The notes beneath the pieces were generated by a model. That model worked only from the letters and a program-made list of their open reading frames with translations. It did no database searches and was not told the origin of the DNA. A stretch of 64,000 bases of DNA. Source: Anastrepha obliqua. Its lineage: Eukaryota > Arthropoda > Insecta > Diptera > Tephritidae. Every line of letters begins with the position of its first letter. Position 1 is the first letter of the stretch. Shown here piece by piece: positions 31,021-40,584 of this stretch. The position numbers and the translations under genes are program-made. The stretch covers positions 31,346,001 through 31,410,000 of the forward strand of contig NC_072895.1 of NCBI RefSeq assembly GCF_027943255.1, written 5' to 3'.

Positions 31021-31257
31021 TACAAGGTGGCTCAAAATTAATCACCCAACTTTGTTTTGAATTATTTTTTTAATAGATATGCAGGTAATTGAAATGGTTG
31101 AAAACCACTCCGGTATTTCCCAAGTAACAATAAAGCGTCGTTTTTATACCTTTATGAGACCTCCAACAGGCAGATGTCTACAGCCAACAAGAGCTGTTGG
31201 TGTAAGGGAGAAGATTGATGGGACTGAGGTTGGCGCACTGTACCAGACTGTCGAAGA

Positions 31258-31790
31258 AAGGATACCTTAATCGTCTAGTTGCCAAGCCCGGACATTTACA
31301 GAGAAAGTGACCTTCACTGAAAGGTCTCCACAGCTACGAGTTTGAAAATTGAATGGCTTTGAGCTTCCAGGATTATTTGCGTCCTGCGTATTGTACAGAG
31401 GCCAAGACATTTTCGAAATAGCACACAAAGAAATTTGGCTCGAATTTTTCTGCGCCTTCTTGAGAAATAAGTTGTGCAATTCCCCTTTAACAACAATTAA
31501 AGGGATGCTGATGACCGAGTAGAAGATCTCTGCGACCAATTTAGTATTATTCCCGGCAAGCTCATCAACAAATGCATTTCCCTCTATGTTCCTATGTCCT
31601 GAAACCCAGTTTAGAAAAATCTTATATGTAAACCCGAGAGATCTGATCTCCTTTTTACCGGAGTTGACTAGCTCGGATCTTCACAATGGCGTCGTCAGTG
31701 CCTTGATCGCGCCTTGGCTATAAGCAAAAATGTTAATATCTCCCTCTCTTCCGCATTCCCTAAGCATTTTACATGCCTGCAGGGTTGTAA
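31258..31790 (-). pseudogene. R1/LOA-like LINE RNase H fragment nested in a TIR element
   Basis: Minus strand. CKMLRECGREGDINIFAYSQ (third RNase H motif, Asp lost in this copy) is followed by ALTTPL, a stop, KKEIRSLGFTYKIFLNWVSG and HRNIEGNAFVDELAGNN. The frame 31539-31267 then gives GELHNLFLKKAQKNSSQI and MSWPLYNTQDANNPGSS, the connector before the zinc knuckle. It ends abruptly at the boundary with the TIR element. The same family as 26350-26945, in the opposite orientation. Confidence 0.7.
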
Positions 31791-32545
31791 AAGTTAGGTT
31801 AGGTTATAATGGTTGCCCAGAAAGTGGGCCCACTTGAACGAAAAGTTCAAATTCATCCTTTGTGATACCATTGCAAGGGAAAATAGATGGAGGAAACCCA
31901 TAGGACGGAAGGGGAGAGGGAGAGAGGAGAGGGTAGGGTGAAGGAACGGGGGGTTGAGTATTTGTGGACTACGAACGGTGACTGGTTTGCGTTTATGTTA
32001 GCCCCTTTATGCTGGTGATGAAGTTCATCAGATTTTTGGTATCAAGGTCTGCTAGATCAGCAAGCGTAGGAAAGAAGTGAGAACCAAGATGCTTAAATAT
32101 TAGTCCCGTGAGAACTGGGCAGCTAAGGAGAAGGTGCTGAGATGATTCCACCTCATCCTCCATACAACTGACAACGACAAAATACTCGAAGTATACAAGG
32201 CTCACGGCGAATTACAAAGACTTCTTCATGAAGCAGTTTTCGGCAGTTTTAAGGAAATAGATAAATTGGCTAATTTAGAAAAAACCCAAAGCTCCAACTC
32301 CCGATTCAATCTTGGAACCGTCACTGAAGACAGAGGTACCAGCTTCGGTACAGATATTTCCCTCGCTTCAATCCTATCTACTAAGAAAATTTGCTCTGGC
32401 ACGATCCACAAACTACAGTTTGCGGATAGAGAGGTCTGTACGAAGTTCACAGAAATGCGGTATTAAATACTTCAAAATGCTATCATCTTCCTTGAGAAAT
32501 TGTGCCCAAAGGCTAACCTCCTTTAACATGATTGCATTTTGAGAA
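31791..32545 (-). pseudogene. R1/LOA-like LINE, RNase H start joined to knuckle and 3' UTR
   Basis: Minus strand. 32545-32260 holds ENAIMLKEVSLWAQFLKED and the first RNase H motif VFSDGSKIESGVGA. A deletion then joins it to 32205-31993, which is the C-terminal knuckle CMEDEVESSQHLLLSCPVLT and the tail TKNLMNFITSIKGL with a stop. The remaining 200 bp is 3' UTR with a G-rich purine tract (about 31895-31960 on the plus strand) and TTAGGTTAGGTTATAATGG at its end (31790-31808). The knuckle and tail match the LINE at 62650-63985. Confidence 0.75.
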
Positions 32546-32699
32546 GCGATGGATACCTAAAAAATTTATTTGAGTGCTGGAGGTCTTTATTTGAACTTTA
32601 CTTGCTCAATCGCTTGTCTGTTTGTGTTTGACAGCTGTCTAATTCACAAAAAATCATAGATTTTCCGATGGGGTGATTAATTTTGCGCCACCTTGTATA

Positions 32700-32960
32700 A
32701 AAAAAAATAGTTCAAGAAAGGAAAAACAGTCCATAACAACAAACTTTGTGACAAGAAAAAAAATCAAAAGAATCTGTTAATAATTTGAATAAGACATGAC
32801 AGATCAGCTGAACATATCTGGCATATCTACTCCTGATAGCATTTTTGGCCCAGGCAAAATTGATTCTCATTTCTAATTTCAATTTGAATTTGTATGTGGA
32901 TAGATTGAAAAATAGATAAATTCATTGGATTTTCAGAAAAATCTTACAAAACTATTTATA
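32700..32960. other. Spacer, nothing recognised
   Basis: AT-rich, between two TIR elements. Confidence 0.4.
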
Positions 32961-32963
32961 ATA

Positions 32964-33897
32964 AAGGGTGGTTAAATTTTAATGGCCGATGCTGAATGTG
33001 AACCACACCTCAACATCAAGTTATTTTCTGCATTTCATTAAAAAATTTTCAATACCAGATTAATTCAATTTGAATCATGGAAAAATACGCAATCGCGCAA
33101 CGCGTTAAAGTTATTCAGGCTTATTATGAAAACGGACGTTCAAATCAAAATGCATATGGCGGACTTCATCTTCAGTGATGTGGCACATTTTCTCCTCAGT
33201 GGATTCGTCAATAAGCAGAGTTGCCGCATTTGGGCGAATGATAATCCAAGAGTGATTACCGAAAAACCAATGCACCCACAAAGAGTGACTGTTTGGTGTG
33301 GTTTATGGGCCGGCGGCATCATTGGGCCGTATTTTTTTTTTCAAAATGAGGCCGATCAGGCAGTTACTGTGAATAGTGTTCGCTATCGTGAGATGATAAC
33401 GAACTTTTTATGGCCCGAATTGGAAGATATGGATGTGAACGATATGTGGTTTCTGCAGGACGGTGCCACTTGTCACACAGCTAACGAAACAATGGCTCTT
33501 TTGCGCGAAAAATTTGATGGCCGAATAATCTCACCTCGCGGCGATGACAATTGGCCGCCAAGATAATGTGATTTGATACCGTTGGACTTCTTTCTTTGGG
33601 GTTATTTGAAAGGAGAGGTATACGTCGATAAGCCAGCAACAATTCAAGAGCTAAAGGATGAGATAATTCGGCACATTAACAGCATAGAACCTCAATTATG
33701 CCTCAGCATCATTGAAAATTTGGACCATCGGATGGAGGTGCGCCGCCGAGGCCGCGGCGGCTATTAGGCCGATATTTCGTTTTATGCGTAATTCAGCCAT
33801 ACCAATATTATCATAATAAAGAGAAATGGGAATAATTTAAAAAAAAAGTTCTAGTTTGTTCAAAATAAATACCGGCCCTTAAAACTTAACCACCCTT
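32964..33897 (+). mobile_element. DD41D mariner, 934 bp, N-terminal region deleted
   Basis: Left end AAGGGTGGTTAAATTTTAAT, right end reversed AAGGGTGGTTAAGTTTTAAG; TA at 32962-32963 and decayed CA at 33898-33899. The transposase starts with ATG at 33077 (MEKYAIAQRVKVIQAYYENG), then jumps after about 28 residues to DFIFSDVAHFLLSGFVNKQS. It continues through VTVWCGLWAGGIIGPYFFF, MWFLQDGATCHTANETMALL, a stop in place of Ser in WPPRSCDL, and PLDFFLWGYLKGEVYVDKPA, ending RRRGRGGY with a stop. The distance between second and third Asp is 41. It shares ends with 20154-20534 and the left end of 53916-54850. Confidence 0.85.
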
Positions 33898-34106
33898 CAC
33901 AATATTTTTTACTTCATTGAAATGAATTTTCAAAGTCGTCTGCCAAAAACTATTGAATTGTCGGAACTTTAAAGCACCAGTAATAAAATTGATTAATTTC
34001 CATTGAAAACCATTTACTCCGCTTAGAACCTGAACTATTTCGGTATTACTAAGGACGTATAGTGGTAATATTTTAATAGTGGGCATCGTCCAAAAAAATA
34101 TTAGAT

Positions 34107-34340
34107 TTATTCTTTCTCATTTAAGTTATATAAAGAGCAGTTTTTATTATGAAAGCTATTTAATAGTTTTTCTTCGCAAATCTGTGACCATCGTATTCCG
34201 TGCCTCCTTTTAAAGCGTGCAACCCAACCATTGCTAGCTTGGAAGCCTCCAGGCTTTTCCTGTCTTTTGGCATGGAATAACATGGTTTTCTCTTTGTAAG
34301 TTTTTGGCTCTTTGATCCGCAAGCTAATTGAACAACGCCT
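34107..34340 (-). pseudogene. pogo/Tigger-type transposase DNA-binding fragment
   Basis: Minus strand. The frame 34358-34107 contains KEKTMLFHAKRQEKPGGFQA then SNGWVARFKRRHGIRWSQIC and EEKL. FxASNGWLxxFKxRHGI is the diagnostic helix of the CENP-B-type HTH of pogo/Tigger transposases. Nothing of the DDE domain is readable nearby. A short relic. Confidence 0.75.
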
Positions 34341-34359
34341 TTCCATTTTAGTAAACACA

Positions 34360-35515
34360 GAAATCTTTAGATTTTCCCTTACCTGGACCGGATTCAGATG
34401 GCGTAAAAAACTTCTTGGACAGTATTTCCCCTAAATTGGTTCAGCGAACTCAATTAAAAAAATACCAGAATGACATCGACGGTATTTCCAAGAGCTCTAT
34501 TCTCAAAAATACAACGTAGAAAGGGTCGGTAAAAATGTTCCAGGTATCGATGTAAAAATTTTCTAATGTCGCAAGTACTGAGTGCGCAATGAAAAAAAAC
34601 ATGGTTCCGCAAGTGTCCAGGTGTCCCAGAATCAAGTTCCTACTGTAAATCGTATAAGAATCGCCGAATCTGCTCACATAAAACCGCATATAAACTGGCA
34701 TTACTTTATATGAGCAAATGTGCATCTGCACAGAAAAAGTCAATAAACTGCATGTGAGCCGATATTTCAGTTAAAATTTGGCAGAAAAATATGCGGTGAA
34801 TGATGTTAAATATACATCCAGATATATTCAATAAATTTACATAGGCGCCAACATGTTCGGATGTGTGTGTGTGTATTATTCAGTCAATACACTTATATAC
34901 TGCAAATGCACTTCCGCTATGTATACAAGTACTTGCCTCTATATACACACCACCACCACATATGCACACACACACCACACCCATTCGCGCACATACACAG
35001 TCCATATGTGGCCAGGCGCCTTCGACTCATTGCCAGTTTGCCTGCGTCGAAATTGGTTTGTGTTCGACTTAATTGTTTGCTGTTGGTAAACACTTCGGTT
35101 AGTGATGGAAGCAATTGTGGTAAGAAAATACAGCCAACCACTGAAGAAACAAATTAAAATAAAAAAACGAAAATAAATTTGAAAATTACTTTTATATATG
35201 AAACTTTTTATGTATAAACGTGAAAGTTTGCTGCTCTGTTAGTTTGTTTGTAGTTTATGGACTCTTAAACCGTTTATCCGATTGCGCCGAAATTTCAGAC
35301 AATTATTATGAATGTGTCTGTGGAGGTTCGCTTATTTATTGGTACCCGTTTGATTGGGCTGATTTTGAGATATTCCGTGCCTTTAAGTCGACTTGTTTCG
35401 CACAAAAATTTTGAAGGCGAGGTTTTTGTATTCTTCATCTACTATTTTAAGATTATAGCCAGTTGCTTTACGTATTTATTGAATATTTGTTTGTGTTTTA
35501 AGTATTTAAGATATA
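34360..35515. other. Intergenic, (GT)/(CA) tracts
   Basis: GT-rich run at 34861-34875 and CA-rich tracts at 34945-35000. Overlapping open frames at 34853-35157 result from these tracts. The segment 35220-35460 contains CCGTTTATCCGATTGCGCCG followed by AAATTTCAGACA, a phrase of the form seen in non-autonomous insect repeats, but no boundaries could be set. Confidence 0.4.
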
Positions 35516-35519
35516 TATA

Positions 35520-37129
35520 AAGGGTGGGCCAAATAAGACCTACTAATGTTAAACACAAATAACTTTTGCAATAATCATTTATTTTAGTTAATTGTTTTTA
35601 TACATTGAATATATTTTATGGAAATTTTTTATTTATTTATTTATGTAATATATGGAAAGTAACAATAAATTATTATTTAAAAAAACACTAGCTGCCAAGG
35701 CTTATGGCTCACTGCTCTAATAAGATAATTTTTTGACTAGGAAAGTTAAGCTATTAAAGAGTTAATTTTCTGGAAAAGATTATTAGACACTATCGACACA
35801 TGAAATAATCAAGAAACTAAGTTATATAGAATGTAAATTCATAGGGCATACGGAAGAATATTTAGATACATAGATATTTAAGTAAAACGACTTATGGCTT
35901 AAATCAATTTTCTCAGATCCGCTCTAATTAAGTAATCTGCCATTTTTTCAATGTTTTCCTAAGAAGGAGTCTTTAGTATTTCTTATAATATAGAAGATGG
36001 TTGTTGAAACTTGTGTTCCTGAGATTCATGAAATGCGTGCAGTCGTCCAAAAGGTGTTTAATTGTTAATCTTGACAGAGTGCAGTAGAGGCAGGGAGGTG
36101 GCCTCTCACCATTTAAAATGGGGGTGTGTGTACCGATTGTGTGTCCAATGCGAAGTCGGGTGAAGGCAGTGATGTCCTTGGTACGGCATATAGCATGATA
36201 GTTGGGTTTAGTGCTAGTTGTATTTAAGCTTACATAATGGTGTTGCACTGTTCTCCATGTCTCAGTTCTTTTTGCTTCAAAATGTTTATTAATTAGTCCG
36301 TAGATGTCCTTCTTCAGCATACAATCAAATGTGTGCAATGGTTCCATTGCTGCAGTCTTAGCTCTTTGGTCGGCAAGCTCCTTCCCTTTAATACCAACGT
36401 GGCCAGGAATCCACATTATTTTGACTTTATTTTGATGCTCAATTGGAAATTATGTATGAAATATTAAATCAAACAAATATCCACCATTTTTCTCGATACA
36501 AAGATTGGCTCTTTTTAACGGGTTTTCCATTGCACCACATAATGTTTCTGGTTGAAGGCTCAATATTTCGTCTCGAATATTTTGCTTCAGCAGTCTAATA
36601 GTCTCTGGTTTGTTAAGATACACTTTGTCTTTTAAATATCCCCATAAAAAGAAGTCGGGCGAAGTCAAATCTGGCGAACGAGGTGGCCAAGGGAAATCTG
36701 AATTTTTGGAAATCAGACGTTCGCCAAAAATTTCACGCAGGAGGTCCATAGTTTGCCTAGCAGTATGCGCAGTTGCTCCATCTTGTTGAAACCACAAATT
36801 AGGATACTGTTCCGCCATTGGCCGCAAAATGTTTTCAATCAATGTTCTCTAAGAAGCTCCTGAAATCGATTCCGGCGTTTCATCCTCATTTTCGAAGAAA
36901 TATGGAAATGCGCTTCATCCGACATCAAAACAGACATTTAAAAAACCAATTTGTGTGGTTAATTGTGTAAAACGAATAGCGTATTGTAGTCGTTGTTGGT
37001 AATCTTGCGGTAGGTCCATAATAAATTTCCAACAATTCAATTATAACCTCCAAAAGAGAAAAATAAACATGTCAAAAAATAAAACAGTATTTGTGCTTAA
37101 CATTAGTAGGTCTTATTTGGCCCACCCTG
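35520..37129 (-). mobile_element. DD41D mariner with nested I-type LINE, 1610 bp
   Basis: Left end AAGGGTGGGCCAAATAAGAC, right end reversed CAGGGTGGGCCAAATAAGAC, and the match continues through CTACTAATGTTAA. TA flanks both sides (35518-35519, 37130-37131). On the minus strand MSDEAHFHI (first Asp) is readable near 36925. After an internal deletion, FFENEDETPESISG, LIENILRPMAEQYPNLWFQQ, DGATAHTARQTMDLLREIFG, DFPWPPRSPDLTSPDFFLWG and YLKDKVYLNKPETI follow, ending GGYLFDLIFHT at 36450. The Asp-to-Asp spacing is 41. An I-type LINE sits just past the stop codon. Without it the mariner would be about 785 bp. Confidence 0.85.
35627..36443 (-). mobile_element. I-clade-like LINE, 5'-truncated, nested in a mariner
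   Basis: Minus strand. Starts abruptly inside RNase H with MWIPGHVGIKGKELADQRAK (last catalytic Asp kept). An uninterrupted frame (36416-35973) follows, with DITAFTRLRIGHTIGTHTPI, the knuckle PPPCLYCTLSRLTIKHLLDD and C, and a stop. This RLRIGHT..TH...PPxCxxC..LTIKHLLxDC order is that of I-type elements. The 3' UTR of about 345 bp ends in a (TAAA)-like tail at 35627-35642. A candidate 8-bp target duplication TGGAAATT is at 35619-35626 and 36444-36451. Short, intact and well bounded, so it is a young insertion. Confidence 0.8.
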
Positions 37130-37150
37130 TATATATTTGTGATCCTTTAA

Positions 37151-37842
37151 TTGGACTAGAAATTTCAAAAACTCGATTTTTTAGTTTTTTCGATATATCG
37201 AAAGTATAGTATTTTGAGAATATACGGGAAATTTTCATGCGGAAATTCCCCATATTTTAGCCTCTACAGCCCATTGACTAGGTAGAGAGTGATCCGCGTG
37301 CTCCTGTACCTCAAACTTTAAACTCATTTATCTCGAAGCAATTTTTTTCGGCCTGGTGTTGTGAAATTTTAATACGCGAAGTTGTGAACAACATTAATGG
37401 CTGTCGCCCGTAATAGAATCATATTATTAATTAATTTATTTTGTATTTTTTTGATTAAAACTGTAATGACCGATTTTTAGAGTGTCGAATTCAAAACGGC
37501 GCAATTTTGTCAATTTTTGTTTTTCTTTTTTTATTCTAGTACGGGACATAGCTACAGTCGTACTGATGAATCATTTTTTTTTTTTTTTTGGTTTTTGTGT
37601 TTCTGTTAAATAGAAGCGCCAAAATGGACGATGCCGTCCACGTCCAATTTTTCGGGACGGCCAACTTCAGCGCCATTTTTTAATTGTTTAAATTTAAAAT
37701 TTTTTTTTTTTTCATTTTTGTATTTAAAAGAAGTTAAATAAAAATCCTAAAATATTCAAGTATCGTTTTTCATTTTTTTATTGTAAAAAAAAAGAGTTCC
37801 TGAAAATACCCTAAATTTTGGAGCTCAAGACCACTGGGGCCC
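37151..37842. mobile_element. F1 family, copy 2, 692 bp
   Basis: TTAA at 37147-37150 and 37843-37846. It aligns along its length with 2303-3038: AGAAATTTCAAAAACTCGAT, then TAGCCTCTACAGCCCATTGA, TCAAACTTTAAACTCATTTA, and finally CCCTAAATTTTGGAGCTCAA before GACCACTGGGGCCC. The left terminal repeat has decayed (TTGGACTAGAAATTTC). The right TTAA is shared with the F2 copy that follows. No coding capacity. Confidence 0.65.
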
Positions 37843-37846
37843 TTAA

Positions 37847-38905
37847 GGGGGGAGCCTGCTTTAGAGGCTTCAAAAAATCGATTTTTTCGTGGATTTTTTT
37901 GGGAAGGAAAGAAATATTCAATTGAAACGAAACTTTCAGGTTTTATTGTTATATATTTCAACAGTCTTCTCAAATTTTTTCATTAAAACATAAGTCATGT
38001 TGTGCCTGGTACAAGCATTTTTCCGAGGCGCCTCCAGTGTGCATATGTCATGCGGCGGGAAAGATGCAGATCGCAATTTTCATCAGAAACCAAAAACCCA
38101 AAAAAAAATTTATTTTAGTATAGTACAGCTTCTAGTTAAACCAAGAAAATTAAACAAAAAGTGAGAAATTCAACAATTTTTCGCTAATTAAACAAAAATA
38201 ATTTTTTTGGAAAAACAAATTAAAAATAAATAATTGGCGCGTACACTTCTGTTAGGTGTTTGGCCGAGCTCCTCCTCCTATTTGTGGTGTGCGTCTTGGT
38301 GTTGTTCCACAAATGGAGGGACCTACAGTTTCAAGCCGACTCCGAACGGCAGATATTTTTATGAGGAGCTTTTTCATGGCAGAAATACACTCGGAGGTTT
38401 GCCATTGTCTGCCAAGGGGCGACCGCTATTAGAAAAATGTTTTTATTAATTTTGCTTTCACCGAGATTCGAACCAACGACCTCTCAGTAAATTCCGAATG
38501 GTGATCACGCACCAACCCATTCGGCTACGGCGGCAAATTCACTTTAGATTATTTAAAAAGTGGGTTAATCATAACTTTCTTAAGGTTTTTTAGGTTCAAC
38601 TAGAAGAGAGTTTAATTCCGATTACAATCAATGTTATTTCATTTCGATAAGACGTTTACCTTTTCCTCGATCTTTCCCGCTAATTAGGAAAAATCGTAAA
38701 AATAAAAAACCGAGAAATCGCACTTTGAGCGATCCAATCGCTCGTATACCTGCTCGACGCTTGCTCACAATTTCTTCTGTAACTCCGAAAATATTTTGAA
38801 TTTGCCTCTGAAATTTTGAGGGCACATTCTTGGATAGCTTGGGAAGACATTTATGCAAAAACAAAAAATCGATTTTTTGAAGCCTCTAAAGCAGGTTTTG
38901 TGCTA
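37847..38905. mobile_element. F2 family, copy 2, about 1.06 kb, with nested SINE
   Basis: Starts GGGGGGAGCCTGCTTTAGAG directly after the TTAA at 37843-37846. The inverted repeat is exceptionally good inside: 33 bp from CCTGCTTTAGAGGCTTC (37855-37887) are repeated exactly and inverted at 38863-38895. The last bases on the right have diverged (GCAGGTTTTGTGCTAAGG in place of GCAGGCTCCCCCTTAA). SINE copy 2 (38222-38534) is nested inside; without it the element is about 745 bp, similar to copy 1 (702 bp). Confidence 0.7.
38222..38534 (-). mobile_element. tRNA-derived SINE, copy 2, nested in F2
   Basis: Minus strand, full length and nearly identical to copy 1: head GCCGCCGTAGCCGAATGGG, B box GGTTCGAATCTCGGTG, body with GGTCGCCCCTTGGCAGACAA and AGGAGGAGCTCGGCCAAACA, end CGCGCCAATTATTTATTTTT. 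The flanking duplication is short and ambiguous (AAATT at 38217-38221 and 38535-38539). High similarity to copy 1 suggests recent activity. Confidence 0.85.
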
Positions 38906-38934
38906 AGGATCTTAGTTCGTTCGTCGATAATCCA

Positions 38935-40320
38935 GGAGACTTCATTTTAGCTTCTGTTGAGCGCCGCCAGGTGGTGCGCCAGTTCCTCTAGCAGTTTGTT
39001 GAAATGGATTTTTAGCGTGCGGCCAATCCGTTGCCAATTCCTGCTTTTGATTTCTGATGCAACGTCGACCTGGTTAGCTTGCGCCAACAACTCGTCGTTC
39101 GTTATTGTCCGGGACCAAAAGATACTCGAAATGTAACAAGGCAGCGATTTATAAATATTTGCAGGCGCTTAGTGTGAATGATGATTAAGCTTTGCTATTT
39201 CTATATTCGACACCCATCACAGAACCGCCAACCGCGGTGACCATGCAGCCAAGGTATCAGAATTTGTCAACGGCTTCGAACTGTTGTGCGCCCACTATCA
39301 GTGACTCAAGTATGGTGTTACTGAGACACAACGATTTTCCGAAGATAAATTTGAGTCCGGTTGATTTAAATTTCTTCTGCATGGCTTTTTTCAGCAATTT
39401 AAGGTCACACAGCTCGTATGAGAGCAAGCAGAAGACATCAGCGTATGCCAGGTATCTGAGGAATGTCTTGTTTATCTGCCATTAGCTGTTGCCTTTGTTG
39501 GTTTTCATTGCCAAAGGCGTCTTCGATGACAAGATGAAAGAGAATTGCGGACAGGATGCAGCCTTGCCGTACACCACTTACACGTGATAAAGGTCAGACA
39601 GTTTTCCTTTATGAAGAACATAACAACTTGCGTCACTGTAACTCTCCCTCATAAGTGCAACAAGTTTTTGAGGGATACCTCTTCTTCTCAGCGCAGCCCA
39701 GATGGTCTCCCGCTTCACACTATCAAAGGCTTTTTCAAAGTCGATAAGCCGTAGATGTAGGTTAGACTTAAATTCACCACATTGCTCGATGATAGTTCAG
39801 AGGGTGTTTATTTGGACAGCTCAGGAGGAGCCACTGCGAAAACTGGCCTGGCAGGAGCTAATAGTGGATTCCAGGTGGTGCATCAGCCGGTTAAGAATTG
39901 TGCGCGTAATAAGTTTCGCTACCGTCGGGTGCAGCTTTTAAGCCCTCTTGTTCCCAGAACGCTTTTAAAATGGGAGATAGAAATTCTGCGGAGAGGGCGT
40001 TGTCATTTTTATGGAGCTTAGGAAGTCCACCACCTATGCCGGCAGCCTTGGCATTCGGTAATTGCTTTATTGCAGCTAAGATTTCAGCCAGATTTGGTGG
40101 TGATGTTTTTATTCTCGAATATATTTATTTAGATATTATCGCTGCAAATGGCGGACTGGTCGGTAGAGGGACCAAATTTCTTTGTTGAGTGCTACCGAGA
40201 AATGCGCTTTTCTCTAACGAGGTTGCCTTACTTCAGTAATTAAGATGTTATCATTCAAATCTCTTATGGGCTGCTCACAAGTGAGGCTTCTGTCAACCAA
40301 CTTTCTGGTAAGGTTGTGGT
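38935..40320 (-). mobile_element. LINE with reverse transcriptase, degraded
   Basis: Minus strand, reading through stops and frameshifts. Pre-RT: NLAEILAAIKQLPNAKAAG and NALSAEFLSPILKAFWEQ. RT: HPTVAKLITRTILNRLMHH, LRLIDFEKAFDSVKRETIWA (motif A Asp intact), RRGIPQKLVALMRESYSDAS, and LAYADVFCLLSYEL, where the usual YADD is YADV. Then KSTGLKFIFGKSLCL, VGAQQFEAVDKF, YLGCMVTAVGG and the tail near 38950. Endonuclease and both termini are missing. It is a non-LTR RT with the FEKAFDSV-type palm; clade not assigned. The active-site change and many stops make it inactive. Confidence 0.75.
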
Positions 40321-40580
40321 GTGTCCCTTATGATCCTGCAATAGAGCACCAATCGATGAACTGAAAGAGCCCAACATCACCAAAAAAAGCTCAACTGAGC
40401 AAATCAAAATTCAAAGATTAGATATTTCTTTAATATTTCCAGGGCTCCTGAAAGTCAAAGTAAGCACTGAATATGAAAAAATTGAAAAAAAACGAATTGA
40501 AATGTGCAAGTACAGGACAAATTATGAACAAAAATCAACTAAACAACCAGCTCATAATCCAGCTTGCCAGGTGCCGCATA
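40321..40580. other. Spacer, nothing recognised
   Basis: AT-rich DNA between a LINE and a DD41D mariner; no motif. Confidence 0.4.
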
Positions 40581-40584
40581 CTAA

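Larger units (their letters stand above)
31023..32695. mobile_element. TIR element with CAAGGTGG ends, filled by LINE fragments, 1673 bp
   Basis: Left end CAAGGTGGCTCAAAATTAAT, right end reversed CAAGGTGGCGCAAAATTAAT, both followed by CACCC. TA flanks both sides (31021-31022 and 32696-32697). The ends resemble those of the DD41D mariner at 40585-41895 (CAGGTGGCGCAAAAGTAA), so this is probably a relative. Only about 235 bp on the left and 150 bp on the right are its own; the open frame at 31079-31270 is not recognisable as transposase. The centre holds two minus-strand LINE fragments (31258-31790 and 31791-32545). Confidence 0.7.

Noticed and set aside
31079..31270. Transposase N-terminus (MQVIEMVENHSGISQ)
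   Set aside because: Position inside the TIR element is suggestive, but the peptide does not show a convincing HTH of any family.
34853..35157. Several overlapping frames rich in Cys, His and Thr
   Set aside because: Produced by GT/CA microsatellite tracts in multiple frames.
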